Translations under genes and position numbers: made by a program
NCBI GenBank assembly: GCA_022706085.1
Contig: JAKJDF010000004.1
Span: forward strand, 371,083 to 435,082
From: Candidatus Latescibacterota bacterium
Lineage (GTDB): Bacteria > Latescibacterota > MWCZ01
Reading direction: 5' to 3'
DNA: 64,000 bases
The notes under the pieces: model-generated
The model's input: only the letters and a program-made list of their open reading frames with translations
Told to the model about the DNA's origin: nothing
The model's database searches: none
Shown: positions 32,275 to 41,023 of the stretch, in pieces
Layout: every line of letters begins with the position of its first letter
Position numbering within the stretch: position 1 is the stretch's first letter

Positions 32275-33357
32275 TCAGAAGTCGCGATCTCCTCTTCGCG
32301 TTCGAGCGTCAAAGAATCTTTCCAACGGGCGCAACTGCTTGCTTACCCCCGCGAGGTCTGCACGGATGCGGGCAGGCGTTCGCGGCCTCAGATTCTGGGC
32401 CGCCAGCCGGAACAGATCCGCTCCAACGCGGTTCAGCCCGTCCATGGCGTTAAGCCCCAGAGTGCCCGAGCGGTACCCGGAATTCCTGACGAACTCCTCC
32501 AGATAGACGCTCCTTTCTCCCCATGGGTACTCGAAATGGGCCGGTTCTTCTCCGAAAACTCTCCGGTAAAGAGCAGACCCCTCGCGAATTTCGTACAACG
32601 CGCGTTCCACAGGGAGACGCATGAGCGAGTCTCCGGAGTAACCCGAAACCCCGAACGTAATTCTTTTGTTCCGCATCATTCTTTTCAGTTCATGGAATGT
32701 AATTACATCGCTGCCTGCGGGTTTTGCGCGCCAGCCTGAAACCAGCTTTTCCGTGTAACGGTAGCGGTCTGTCAACGGCAAGTTCGCGATCTGGCGTGCG
32801 ATGTCCGCGAAGGCGAGTTGTCGGTACTCGTAGTTGGAAAGAAGCCATCTCCTGCCACCGACTGTCACCGTCTGGCCATGAAGCCCATTCAGGGCGAACG
32901 CCAGAACGCAGTACCAGGGGTGGACGCCAGCTTCCACTGCACCGGGACAGAAAAACACGGTGAGAGGTACGTCACATTCAATCGCGAGCCGCCCGAGTTC
33001 TATCTCCGGCAGGCTACTGCCGATCGAAACGGTGACTGCAACGCTGCTTCTGAAGAGCGGGGACCTGCCTGCTATTGCCGAGATTGCGTCGTCCAACGAG
33101 ACGAAACGGTACCAGCGTCCTACAAGACGCAGGGCATCCCGGAGGGAGTCGTAATCCCAGCGGTCCGGTTCCACATTCCGAATTGACGGACAAAGGCGGA
33201 TCCTCAAAAACAGCACACCGGCATTGCGCCTTTTCCACTCAACAAACCGGGCAATGCCGGTACTCGAACAAAGGCGATACAGGGCGTCAGAAGGCATTTC
33301 TGCGGGGCGAGGAATCGGAACGTGAGGCTTCTTTTTCGCGGAACCTGTTTGATTCAT
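32275..33357 (-). CDS. Degenerate polysaccharide-deacetylase-like protein, probably inactive
   Basis: A 360-residue protein whose ATG (33357) overlaps the pyrK stop (ATGA). The N-terminal ALYRLCSSTGIARFVEWKRR and the FLRIRLCPS opening resemble NodB-type deacetylases that begin with LTYHRV. The first catalytic Asp-Asp motif is replaced by VTVSIGSSLPEI. The metal His pair has become TFGVSGYSGDSLMRL. PLTVFFCPG and EYPWGERS remain as fold markers. Loss of both motifs suggests a non-catalytic, perhaps glycan-binding, role, or relaxed constraint. It forms an operon with pyrK and the TPR lipoprotein. Confidence 0.65.
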   Translation of the reverse strand: MNQTGSAKKKPHVPIPRPAEMPSDALYRLCSSTGIARFVEWKRRNAGVLFLRIRLCPSIRNVEPDRWDYDSLRDALRLVGRWYRFVSLDDAISAIAGRSPLFRSSVAVTVSIGSSLPEIELGRLAIECDVPLTVFFCPGAVEAGVHPWYCVLAFALNGLHGQTVTVGGRRWLLSNYEYRQLAFADIARQIANLPLTDRYRYTEKLVSGWRAKPAGSDVITFHELKRMMRNKRITFGVSGYSGDSLMRLPVERALYEIREGSALYRRVFGEEPAHFEYPWGERSVYLEEFVRNSGYRSGTLGLNAMDGLNRVGADLFRLAAQNLRPRTPARIRADLAGVSKQLRPLERFFDARTRRGDRDF

Positions 33358-34187
33358 GGCGAATGAGCCAATGCAATCTGTGTTGCGTCGAATACCGGAC
33401 CATCAACACACACGAGTGCGTACTCTCTGGTGCCTGATGTGCGTTTCTGCACGGCACATCCCATGCAGATGCCGAACCCACACGCCATGCGCTCTTCCAC
33501 TGATACCTGGCACCTCACCCCGTGCGTGCGGGCAATGTCGGCAACCGCGGCCAGCATTGCAGGTGGTCCGCACGCGAGTATCTCCACGGTCTCTTTTGTT
33601 TCGTCGGGCGGGAAATCGGAGAGCGTCTCGATCAACGCCGCGGTGACGAGGCCCTTTGATCCTGCCGAACCGTCCTCCGTTGTCTCACGGTGCGGGATAC
33701 CGAGAGACACCAGTTCATCCCGGTACAGCAATCGCTCCGCGCACCGCGCCCCCTGAATGACGCAGACGCGGCATCCGCGGATTGACTTCGCAGCGAAGTA
33801 CACCGGCGGCATGCCGACGCCGCCGCCCACCAGAAGAACGGTGCCGCTGTCTGGCAGCCTGAATCCGTTCCCCAGCGGACCAAGCAGCAGGATCCGTTCG
33901 CCCGCCTTCCGTTCGGAGAGTCGTCTACTCCCTTTTCCCACAACGTGATACAAGATTTCGATCGAGCCACTTGAAGGGTCGGCGTCGCCAATACTGAACG
34001 GACGACGCAGAAAGGGCTCGACGTCATCCGTTACGCGAACCTGAACGAACTGCCCCGGAACGGCGTTTCCCGCAATGCGCGGCGCATGGAGACGCAACCG
34101 AAAGAAGCCCGGAGCAACCGCCGCCTGTTCGAGTGTGCGCGCAGGTTCGTCCACGGGCACAATTGAAGGCGATGAGCTATTCGGCAT
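33354..34187 (-). CDS. pyrK: Dihydroorotate dehydrogenase electron-transfer subunit PyrK
   Basis: A 277-residue FAD and 2Fe-2S flavoprotein. ATG 34187 was chosen by family length; it overlaps the upstream lipoprotein gene by 11 bases. It has FLRRPFSIGDADP (the FAD-binding RxYS/F motif), LLLGPLGNGFRLP and VLLVGGGVGMPPVYF (the NAD-binding Gly-rich loop). It ends with the four-Cys cluster in ACGFGICMGCAV...YALVCVDGPVF. In pyrimidine synthesis PyrK pairs with PyrD-B to pass electrons to NAD. No pyrD gene lies within this window. pyrF sits elsewhere at 14264, so the pathway genes are dispersed. Confidence 0.92.
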   Translation of the reverse strand: MPNSSSPSIVPVDEPARTLEQAAVAPGFFRLRLHAPRIAGNAVPGQFVQVRVTDDVEPFLRRPFSIGDADPSSGSIEILYHVVGKGSRRLSERKAGERILLLGPLGNGFRLPDSGTVLLVGGGVGMPPVYFAAKSIRGCRVCVIQGARCAERLLYRDELVSLGIPHRETTEDGSAGSKGLVTAALIETLSDFPPDETKETVEILACGPPAMLAAVADIARTHGVRCQVSVEERMACGFGICMGCAVQKRTSGTREYALVCVDGPVFDATQIALAHSP

Positions 34188-36279
34188 GGTGGCGAGGCTC
34201 CCTCCGTGGAACCGGCACACGTTCCACTCGTTCCGGTCGCTCCAGGGAACGTTCCTCCGGCCGCGGAGGCTCCTCTGGCGCTCGTTCCCGAGGTGTACGG
34301 GGCTCGACCGGGGTTCCAACTTCGGCCGTCGTATCAGCGGCTGCCGCCTCTCGAGCTCTTGCGGCCTCTTCTGAACGCCCCGCTTTGCCGGTTGCACGTG
34401 ATTTCAAAAGCAGATCAGCAACACGCCCTACCTCCGGCATAAACACGGAGTCCTCGCGCGCAGCACCGTACCAACGGTATGCGGAAGCAGTGTCCTCAAG
34501 CACGTTTTCCGCGTACCAACCGAGGATGAAACGTGCGCGAGTCGCCAGATTTCCCCGGGGATGCAGCTCCAAAAGCCGATTGAAGTCCTCGATTGCCGAT
34601 TCGCATTCACGTTTCTCACACGCGCGCCACTCAGCCCACCATGCCGCAGAGGACAGCGAATCTTTCGTCACCGAATCGGGCGGGTACGGTGCGCAACGAA
34701 GCAAGGAATCGAACCAGCGCCCTTCAGCTTCCTGATACAGGTCGATCCCAGGTTCCTGCTCAGGGCGTCCCTGAATTGATTGAATGGCCCGGCTGATTTC
34801 CATCGTGGTTCTCGTCCGCGATGAATCGGCAACCAACACCTGCCAGATCGAATCCGAACGGGCAGTATCGCGTTTCACCTCCCGCCAGATCCACCCCGAG
34901 GCGTACTGCGCGCGCCTCCGGAGATCAGGATCCGACGTCTGCTCGGCAACTGCGTCGAAATAAAACAGAGCTGAATCGGGTTCGTCCAGCGCCAGCAGGT
35001 GATGTTCCGCAAGAGAATACCTCGCGCGGTCTTTCCTTGAAACACTCACGGAATCGGTGGTATCAGCCAGTGTTGCATGCAACTGCGCCCAGAAAGATAT
35101 GTCATCCATTCGCCGTTTGGCGGGGAGGGCCACGTCCTGATCTGGACTCTGTGCGGCGAGGGCATAGTGCCCCGCCGCGTTGGCGAAATTGCGGAATCTC
35201 TGCTCCTGCAGACGCCCCAGACGGGAATTTGCCTCCGCCGTTTCCCGCGTTTTGATACCGGTCGGCGCCGCCCCGCCGGCCGGAACGCTGCCGGGTGAAG
35301 CCCCCTGACCTGCTGCCTGAGGGCTGAGACGTTCCGCGTCTTCCAAGACTTTCTGGTACAAAAGAACAGCAAGTTCGATTTCGCCCGCCTCTTCTTTGGT
35401 TCTCGCGATCTCCAGTCTCGTACGCGGCACCTGATCGGTGAAGCGCTGATCCCGAATCAACGGCTCGAGGGTTGCGAGCGCGGCTTCTGTATTTCCCATC
35501 GCGCGCTGCGTCGTCGCGATCCGAAGCAGGTTCTCGTATCGTTCCACTGTGGTCTGCGGGAGGCGGCTCAGGTCCCGGTACACCTCCACTGCTTCCGACA
35601 TTGCCCCAGTCTCAATCAGGCACTCCGCCAGTTCAATCCTCGCCCGGTAGCGGAATTCCCCTTCGGTGGATCGACGAACTGCGATTCGGTACAGCGGAAT
35701 CGCTTCCTCCGAAGACCCCCGCTCCCTTTTCAGCCTAGCCAGAGCGAATGCCGCGTCGCCCTGAAACCGTGATCCGTCATCGGCGGCAATGCGCGAGAGC
35801 ACACCCGTCGCCTCTTCGTATCTGCCCAGCTGCCACAGAGCCATTCCCTCCCAGTACCGAGCCTCAGGGGCCAGCGGACTTTGCGGGAACGTCGTCAGTA
35901 ACTCGGTGCACTTTCGCAGCGAAGGTGCATACTCACCCAGACGGTAATACGATTTCGCCATGAGGAGCAGCGCGTCGTCCACATACTGGCTTCGGGGATG
36001 ATAAACAAGCACCTTTGCCGATTTCTCAATCGCAATGCGGTACGATTGCTCGTCGCCGCTCGCCGCCCCTCTGGTCGCGGATGATTGCTGGGAAGTGCGC
36101 CGGGTCCCGGGGGGGGCGGTCCGCTGCAGTGTTTCACGGCTCTGTCGGGCGCGTTCGCCTTTTTCGAACGCACGTTCCGCATTGTAGAACGTGTTATAGT
36201 ACGCGCATCCGGCAAAACTGCGAACCGCCACGAAGAGGATCAGCGGGATCCTGCCGCTACGCGCGAGCTTCACTCCCAT
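34177..36279 (-). CDS. TPR-repeat outer-membrane-associated lipoprotein
   Basis: A 700-residue protein. ATG 36279 follows GGTGAG; a longer TTG reading at 36312 is less likely. The signal peptide ends in SFAGC, so the mature protein begins CAYYNTFYNAERAF, a motif (xYYNTFYNA) recurrent in TPR lipoproteins of FCB-type bacteria. At least eight TPR-like pairs follow (YHPRSQYVDDALLLMAKSYY, FPQSPLAPEARYWEGMALW and others). A Pro/Glu/Arg-rich tail ends the protein. The layout recalls BamD-like or YbgF-like envelope assembly proteins. Partners are inferred only. Confidence 0.8.
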   Translation of the reverse strand: MGVKLARSGRIPLILFVAVRSFAGCAYYNTFYNAERAFEKGERARQSRETLQRTAPPGTRRTSQQSSATRGAASGDEQSYRIAIEKSAKVLVYHPRSQYVDDALLLMAKSYYRLGEYAPSLRKCTELLTTFPQSPLAPEARYWEGMALWQLGRYEEATGVLSRIAADDGSRFQGDAAFALARLKRERGSSEEAIPLYRIAVRRSTEGEFRYRARIELAECLIETGAMSEAVEVYRDLSRLPQTTVERYENLLRIATTQRAMGNTEAALATLEPLIRDQRFTDQVPRTRLEIARTKEEAGEIELAVLLYQKVLEDAERLSPQAAGQGASPGSVPAGGAAPTGIKTRETAEANSRLGRLQEQRFRNFANAAGHYALAAQSPDQDVALPAKRRMDDISFWAQLHATLADTTDSVSVSRKDRARYSLAEHHLLALDEPDSALFYFDAVAEQTSDPDLRRRAQYASGWIWREVKRDTARSDSIWQVLVADSSRTRTTMEISRAIQSIQGRPEQEPGIDLYQEAEGRWFDSLLRCAPYPPDSVTKDSLSSAAWWAEWRACEKRECESAIEDFNRLLELHPRGNLATRARFILGWYAENVLEDTASAYRWYGAAREDSVFMPEVGRVADLLLKSRATGKAGRSEEAARAREAAAADTTAEVGTPVEPRTPRERAPEEPPRPEERSLERPERVERVPVPRREPRHHAE

Positions 36280-36295
36280 CGTCTCACCCGATGCA

Positions 36296-37105
36296 TCACG
36301 TTCGTTTGGCAATAATCATCTGCCGCACGAAATCCACCCGCGAAGGCGCACTGAGAATGAGCGGCGGAACGAGGTATCCGTTCGCGGGATCGAGATCCAC
36401 CACCTCGTAGACCTTACCGTCCCTCGCATACGCCCGACCGCCGGATTCCCAGAGAACGGGAAGCCCGGCGGCGATATCCCACGCGTGGACCTGCGGTGTC
36501 AATGCTCCAACGAAACTCCCCTTGGCGGCGTAAAGGCACTTGACGACCGTACTCCCAAGAGTTCGGACCTTTCCCGAAAACTTGAGGTCCACCTCCCGGT
36601 ACCACGTCGACCACACGGCTATCAATTGCTCGTTCGGGGGATCGTCACGCTCAATCATTTTGAAAGGGCAGCCGTTCACCGTTGCGCCCATCCCGGTTGC
36701 AGCGGCGTAGGTCTCGCGCAGGACAGGGAGGACGACCACTCCCAGCACGGGAACGCCACGCCGCAACCGTGCAACGCAGACGGCCCAATGCGGCAACCCT
36801 GCAACGAAGTTGGTGGTTCCGTCTATCGGATCCAGTAGCCAGGCGTATTCCTGCGTGCGGCCGGGGGATCTACCGAATTCCTCCCCTATGACGGCGTCGT
36901 CCGGAAAGAGTTCGTGAAGTTCCCGGCGCATGAACCGCTCCACCTCCCGGTCCGTTGCAGTGACGAAGCTCCGATCAGTCTTCACGTGAGGACGGCTGGC
37001 GCCGAATTGCGAAAGCGCGATCCGGCCGGCCTCCTCGGCTATTTCCTTCACCGGTTCCAGGATGTCCGTTTTGCCGCACATGAGCTGCTGTCGTCCTGTG
37101 CCCAT
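36296..37105 (-). CDS. suhB: Inositol-monophosphatase-family phosphatase (SuhB-like)
   Basis: A 269-residue enzyme. Motifs include VIGEEFGR, WLLDPIDGTTNFVAGLPHWAV (catalytic Asp/Thr metal site) and AWDIAAGLPVLWESGG (second metal Asp). The family hydrolyses inositol-1-phosphate and related sugar phosphates, or acts as the SuhB transcription factor. Here TVVKCLYAAKGSFVGAL takes the place of the usual GSAALDLxxVAxGxxDG segment. The start is uncertain: ATG 37105 or ATG 37081 (MCGKTD); neither has a strong ribosome site. It is the first gene of the minus-strand group that continues with the TPR lipoprotein, whose start is 16 bases away. Confidence 0.88.
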   Translation of the reverse strand: MGTGRQQLMCGKTDILEPVKEIAEEAGRIALSQFGASRPHVKTDRSFVTATDREVERFMRRELHELFPDDAVIGEEFGRSPGRTQEYAWLLDPIDGTTNFVAGLPHWAVCVARLRRGVPVLGVVVLPVLRETYAAATGMGATVNGCPFKMIERDDPPNEQLIAVWSTWYREVDLKFSGKVRTLGSTVVKCLYAAKGSFVGALTPQVHAWDIAAGLPVLWESGGRAYARDGKVYEVVDLDPANGYLVPPLILSAPSRVDFVRQMIIAKRT

Positions 37106-37269
37106 CGTTCTACAAATCCCCAACCATGCGGGGCATTGTCTTGACCCACGTTATCAAGTGTGCACCATCCATCCTACGCATGTCAAGCACAGGCCGCCCT
37201 TTGGGGCGCACGTCGGTTACCGTATTTTTTTCCAAGTCGTTATTCACACAATGGACGGGGGTAACAGTC

Positions 37270-37755
37270 ATGAGCGAACCGGTATACGAGATAGCGGGCG
37301 TCGAGGCGGTGAACGAGGCGGTGAAGGTCCACGAAGCCGCATTTTACGAATGGGATGGCGCGAAGGACTTGGAAAAGAGCGCTGCCTCGTGGAAACAGAC
37401 TCTTACGGAAAAACCGGGAGCCTTACTGACCGTAGCGAGGCTCGACGGCAGGATTGTCACGTACGTGCTGGGCTATGACGCACAGGAGGCTGGCGTCTTC
37501 TTCATCGCCCTGATGGGAGGCCTTCCCGAAATCCGCGGAAAGGGGATCGGGAGGGGGCTTTTCCGCTTTACCCTGGACGAGATACTCAGGCGAGGGTACC
37601 GCGCCGTTGACATCAACACGTTGAATCGGTACCGCGGGATGTTGGCCCTCTGTATCGCCGAGGATTTCGACATTGTGGACTTGCGGTTTGATCAGGGACG
37701 CTCGTGCAATCGTATCTACCTGCGCCGCGTGTTCGGCCCTCACGTTCGTCCCTGA
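37270..37755 (+). CDS. GNAT-family N-acetyltransferase
   Basis: A 161-residue protein; ATG 37270 has a GGGGG stretch upstream. GNAT motif A is LPEIRGKGIGRGLFRFTLDEILRRGY (acetyl-CoA pyrophosphate loop RGKGIG, 97-103 region). Motif B-like DINTLNRYRGMLALCIAEDFDI follows. It transfers an acetyl group from acetyl-CoA to an amine; the acceptor is unknown. It lies 18 bases upstream of the M16 peptidase pair on the same strand and probably shares its message. Confidence 0.85.
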   Translation: MSEPVYEIAGVEAVNEAVKVHEAAFYEWDGAKDLEKSAASWKQTLTEKPGALLTVARLDGRIVTYVLGYDAQEAGVFFIALMGGLPEIRGKGIGRGLFRFTLDEILRRGYRAVDINTLNRYRGMLALCIAEDFDIVDLRFDQGRSCNRIYLRRVFGPHVRP

Positions 37756-37773
37756 CGCGAAACGGAGCACCGA

Positions 37774-39105
37774 ATGGCGAACCCGCCGTACCGAGTTTCT
37801 GTGCTGACGAACGGTCTGACCGTGATTACGGAGGAGCGGCACCATGCGCCGGTGACGAGTTTCTGGATGGGGTACCGCGTGGGAAGCCGGAATGAGCTTC
37901 CCGGGCAGACCGGGGTATCGCACTGGATCGAGCATATGTTGTTCAAACCTTCCGAGCGGTTCCCGGGGACTGAGCGTGACCGCTTGATCGCACGCGAAGG
38001 AGGTACCACCAATGCATTCACATGGATAGACTGTACCGCGTACTACACGACGATCCCGTCTTCCAAGTTGGACATCGTCCTGCAGATTGAGGCAGACCGC
38101 CTGTCGCGTCCGCTGTTCGCCCCGGATGTTTTTGAGACAGAGCGCTCTGTCATACTCGCCGAGCGCGATGCCTATGAAAACCAGCCGGAATGGCGACTTG
38201 CCGAGCAGGTTACGGCTACCGCTTTTCACGCACATCCCTACGGGCACGAGGTAATCGGGCTTCCCGAGGATATTCGAAATCTCTCGCGGGAGGACCTGCT
38301 CGCGTATTTTCGGACGTATTACATTCCTAACAACGCCGTGTGCGTTGTGGTCGGAGATTTCGAAACGCGGCTTCTCCTCGGGCGTCTCGAAGAGCTTTTC
38401 TCGGAAATTCCCCCCGGCGCGACGCCGCCTGCACCTCGCGCCGTTGAACCAGCCCCGGTCGCGGAACGCCGCGTCCTCCTTGAAGGACCCGGCGCGACAG
38501 GCTACCTTGAAATGGCCTTTCTTGCGCCAAAAGCGACTGATCCCCGTTTTGTGCCGTCGCTCGTTCTGGGCTCCATCCTTGGAAGCCCCATCTCCATTGG
38601 TTTCGGCAGCGGCGCAGAAAGCCGGAGTTCCCGCCTGTACCGCGCGCTGGTTGAACGCGAATTGGCAATCGACGTCGACTGCAACCTGGAAGCAAGTATC
38701 GACCCGTTCCTTTTCGATATCACAGCCGTTGTGAGAGACGGCAGGACTCACGGAGAGGTGGAAGAAGCGATTCTGCGTGAGCTGGAAGCAATCGCAGCCT
38801 CGCCGCCTGACGCTGCGGAAATGGCGAAAGTACGGAAACAGTTGCGCGCGCTGTTCGCGTTCACAAATGAGCGTATCACCCATCGCGCGATGGTGTTGAC
38901 TCTCGGATTCACCGTGTTTCCGGTGCAGTTTCTGGACGAGTTCGAGCAGCGTGTCAACGATGTTACGGCGGAAGACGTCAGAGCAGCCGCAGAAAGCCTG
39001 TTTACCAGACGAAATCGCGTTGTCGGGTGGTATCAACCCCTCGGCGGGGAAGACGGACCGGAAGACGCGGACGAAGAAACGGAAACGGAAGAAGGTATCC
39101 AGTGA
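37774..39105 (+). CDS. M16-family zinc metallopeptidase, catalytically competent subunit
   Basis: A 443-residue inverzincin. HxxEH is His50-Trp-Ile-Glu53-His54 in GVSHWIEHMLF; the third ligand Glu follows in ILAERDAYENQPEW. The substrate-binding C-terminal half is present, and the last 25 residues are a Glu/Asp-rich tail. In M16B peptidases two such domains form a clam shell. It is followed by a second M16 gene (GTGA overlap) without HxxEH, so an active/inactive heterodimer is likely, as in mitochondrial processing peptidase. No signal peptide is seen, so it is probably cytoplasmic. Confidence 0.92.
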   Translation: MANPPYRVSVLTNGLTVITEERHHAPVTSFWMGYRVGSRNELPGQTGVSHWIEHMLFKPSERFPGTERDRLIAREGGTTNAFTWIDCTAYYTTIPSSKLDIVLQIEADRLSRPLFAPDVFETERSVILAERDAYENQPEWRLAEQVTATAFHAHPYGHEVIGLPEDIRNLSREDLLAYFRTYYIPNNAVCVVVGDFETRLLLGRLEELFSEIPPGATPPAPRAVEPAPVAERRVLLEGPGATGYLEMAFLAPKATDPRFVPSLVLGSILGSPISIGFGSGAESRSSRLYRALVERELAIDVDCNLEASIDPFLFDITAVVRDGRTHGEVEEAILRELEAIAASPPDAAEMAKVRKQLRALFAFTNERITHRAMVLTLGFTVFPVQFLDEFEQRVNDVTAEDVRAAAESLFTRRNRVVGWYQPLGGEDGPEDADEETETEEGIQ

Positions 39106-40388
39106 GCACTTCTGCAGCGTCGAACAGTTTCCCGGATTCCGGGAACGTTTCACGGTCTGTCTTGCCGGATGGAACCATCCTCCTCGTCCGCGAGAACCCG
39201 GTCAGCCCTGCGGTGGTAGTTCAGGGGGCGGTTCTCGCGGGCGCCGTGGATGACCCGCCGGATCGCCCGGGATTGTGCAGATTCACCGCCGAATGCTTGA
39301 CGCGGGGTACACAACAACGGTCCGCGGCAGAGCTTTATGAGCTGGTGGAATCCGTTGGAGGTTCGTTGGGTGTCGGGGCGGGTCTGCACACAATTCGATT
39401 CGGCGCAAAGTGCCTTTCAGACGATCTGCAGATGATTGTCGAACTGGTGTCCGAGGTCCTTCACAGCCCGTCATTTCCCGCAACGGAAATTGAGAGGGTA
39501 CGAGGAGAAATCATCACGGAGCTTGAGGAACGCGACAACGACACCAGATCGGTCACGGACCTCGCGTTTCGAAAACTTGCCTATCCGGAAGACCACCCCT
39601 ATTCACGCCCCGCTGACGGAGAGAAGGAGACCGTGGCCGGATTCACGCGGGACGATGTGCAGCACTTCTTCCACAGCCTGGTTCGGCAGCGACCGGCAAT
39701 CATCAGCGTAGTCGGTAACTTGCGAAAGGACGCCGTAGAAAAGCTCTTCGTTCCGCTCTGGAGTATGAACGCCAGAACCGCAGATCCAGCGCCCCTGCCG
39801 GAGTGTGCGCGTCCTGATGGGCGGCGGGAAACGTACAGGGTAATCCCGGGCAAAGTGCAGGTCGACCTGGCGTGGGGAACAATAGGTCCCCCGCGAAACC
39901 ATCCTGATTTCGTTCCGGCAAGTGTGGCGAATCTCATCCTCGGTGGTTTCGGACTGATGGGGCGGCTCGGTCAGAAGGTGCGAGAGGAACTCGGGCTGGC
40001 GTATTACGCGGCAAGCCGGGTCAACGCGGGGTTGGGCGCGGGCCCGTGGGTGTGCGTTGCGGGGGTCGCCGCCGAACACTACCGAGAAGCGGTATCGGCC
40101 ATCGAAAAGGAAGTCGCCAGCCTGCGGGAGACACCGGTTCCGGAAGACGAATTGGAGGACTGCAAATCGCACCTGATAGGATCACTCCCCTTGAAACTGG
40201 AATCGAACGAGGGTGTGGCAAGCATCATGTCGGAAATAGAGATATACCGCCTCGGCTGGGATTACCTTCACCGATTCGCCGATTTGGTGAACGCGGTGAC
40301 GGCTGAGGACATACGCAGGGTGATTCGCGCGTATTTTGAACCCGACCGAGCGGTTCTGGCGGGGTCAGGACCCGAGGTACCGGAATGA
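39102..40388 (+). CDS. M16-family peptidase-like subunit lacking the zinc motif
   Basis: A 428-residue protein. GTG 39102 overlaps the previous stop (GTGA) with GGAAGAAGG upstream. The position of HxxEH is taken by GLCRFTAECL, so zinc binding is lost. The rest is typical (ERVRGEIITELEERDNDTRSV, AYPEDHPYSRPADGE, VREELGLAYYAASRVNAGLG with the conserved Arg/Tyr substrate motif in the C-terminal half). It should pair with the active subunit encoded upstream. The final ATGA overlap links it to the next membrane-protein gene. Confidence 0.9.
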   Translation: MSTSAASNSFPDSGNVSRSVLPDGTILLVRENPVSPAVVVQGAVLAGAVDDPPDRPGLCRFTAECLTRGTQQRSAAELYELVESVGGSLGVGAGLHTIRFGAKCLSDDLQMIVELVSEVLHSPSFPATEIERVRGEIITELEERDNDTRSVTDLAFRKLAYPEDHPYSRPADGEKETVAGFTRDDVQHFFHSLVRQRPAIISVVGNLRKDAVEKLFVPLWSMNARTADPAPLPECARPDGRRETYRVIPGKVQVDLAWGTIGPPRNHPDFVPASVANLILGGFGLMGRLGQKVREELGLAYYAASRVNAGLGAGPWVCVAGVAAEHYREAVSAIEKEVASLRETPVPEDELEDCKSHLIGSLPLKLESNEGVASIMSEIEIYRLGWDYLHRFADLVNAVTAEDIRRVIRAYFEPDRAVLAGSGPEVPE

Positions 40389-40987
40389 GGTGGACGAGTT
40401 GGCTTCCGTACGCCGTTGCGGCGGCCGCCGTCACTGCCGTGGCCGTCAATCTTCCTCCGAGCGAGATCGAGCGATCGGTGGCGGAATGGATAGGTCGTTT
40501 CGCGACGCAGTCACCCTTCTGGCTTTTCGTTGGCGGCGCACTCTCGGATGATTTCGTGCCCTCTGCCACGATCGCCGCAACGACGTTCCTGCTCTACGTG
40601 TTTCTGCCGACGAAGGAAAGTGCGGTTCCGTTGGCCGCTCTCGGAGGCGCCGCAGTACTGGATCGCATTCTGAAAGGGATCATGTTCAGCAGCGCAGGCG
40701 TGGCGGCACCGGACGTGCCTCCAGGCGCCGTGTTGCTCGTCGCAGCCTGGGCCGGAAGCGTAGCTCTTGTTGTTGCGAGGACCGGCAGAATGACCCGATG
40801 GCGGAAAGCCGCTCTGACCGGAGCCGTTCTTATTGTTCTCCTGTCAGGTGCATCGGCTTTGATCGTGGAAAGAAACTGGCCGATGGAAATCCTCGCAGCA
40901 TGGCTCTGGGCTGCGGCAGTTGTGTTCTTGCTCCACCGGGCAACCCGAAACGTGCTCACAGGAAAGGGAATCCGGGAGGGAATGTGA
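40385..40987 (+). CDS. PAP2-like membrane protein with degenerate phosphatase motif
   Basis: A 200-residue protein with about five hydrophobic helices; its ATG overlaps the upstream stop (ATGA). ERNWPMEILAAWLWAA near the end resembles the third motif of PAP2 phosphatases (xxHxxxDVxAGxxxG), but His and Asp are replaced. The first motif (KxxxxxxRP) and second motif (PSGH) are not found. It may therefore be an inactive relative or merely a look-alike of similar topology. Possibly involved in membrane lipid or polyprenol handling. Its placement after a peptidase pair is unexplained. Confidence 0.45.
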   Translation: MRWTSWLPYAVAAAAVTAVAVNLPPSEIERSVAEWIGRFATQSPFWLFVGGALSDDFVPSATIAATTFLLYVFLPTKESAVPLAALGGAAVLDRILKGIMFSSAGVAAPDVPPGAVLLVAAWAGSVALVVARTGRMTRWRKAALTGAVLIVLLSGASALIVERNWPMEILAAWLWAAAVVFLLHRATRNVLTGKGIREGM

Positions 40988-41023
40988 GGAGCTTCCTCTC
41001 CCGGAGTTTGCGAGGAGAACGCG

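Noticed and set aside
37423..39153. A 576-residue minus-strand reading frame
   Set aside because: It is antisense to the GNAT and M16 genes, whose motifs are clear; its sequence has no recognisable domain.
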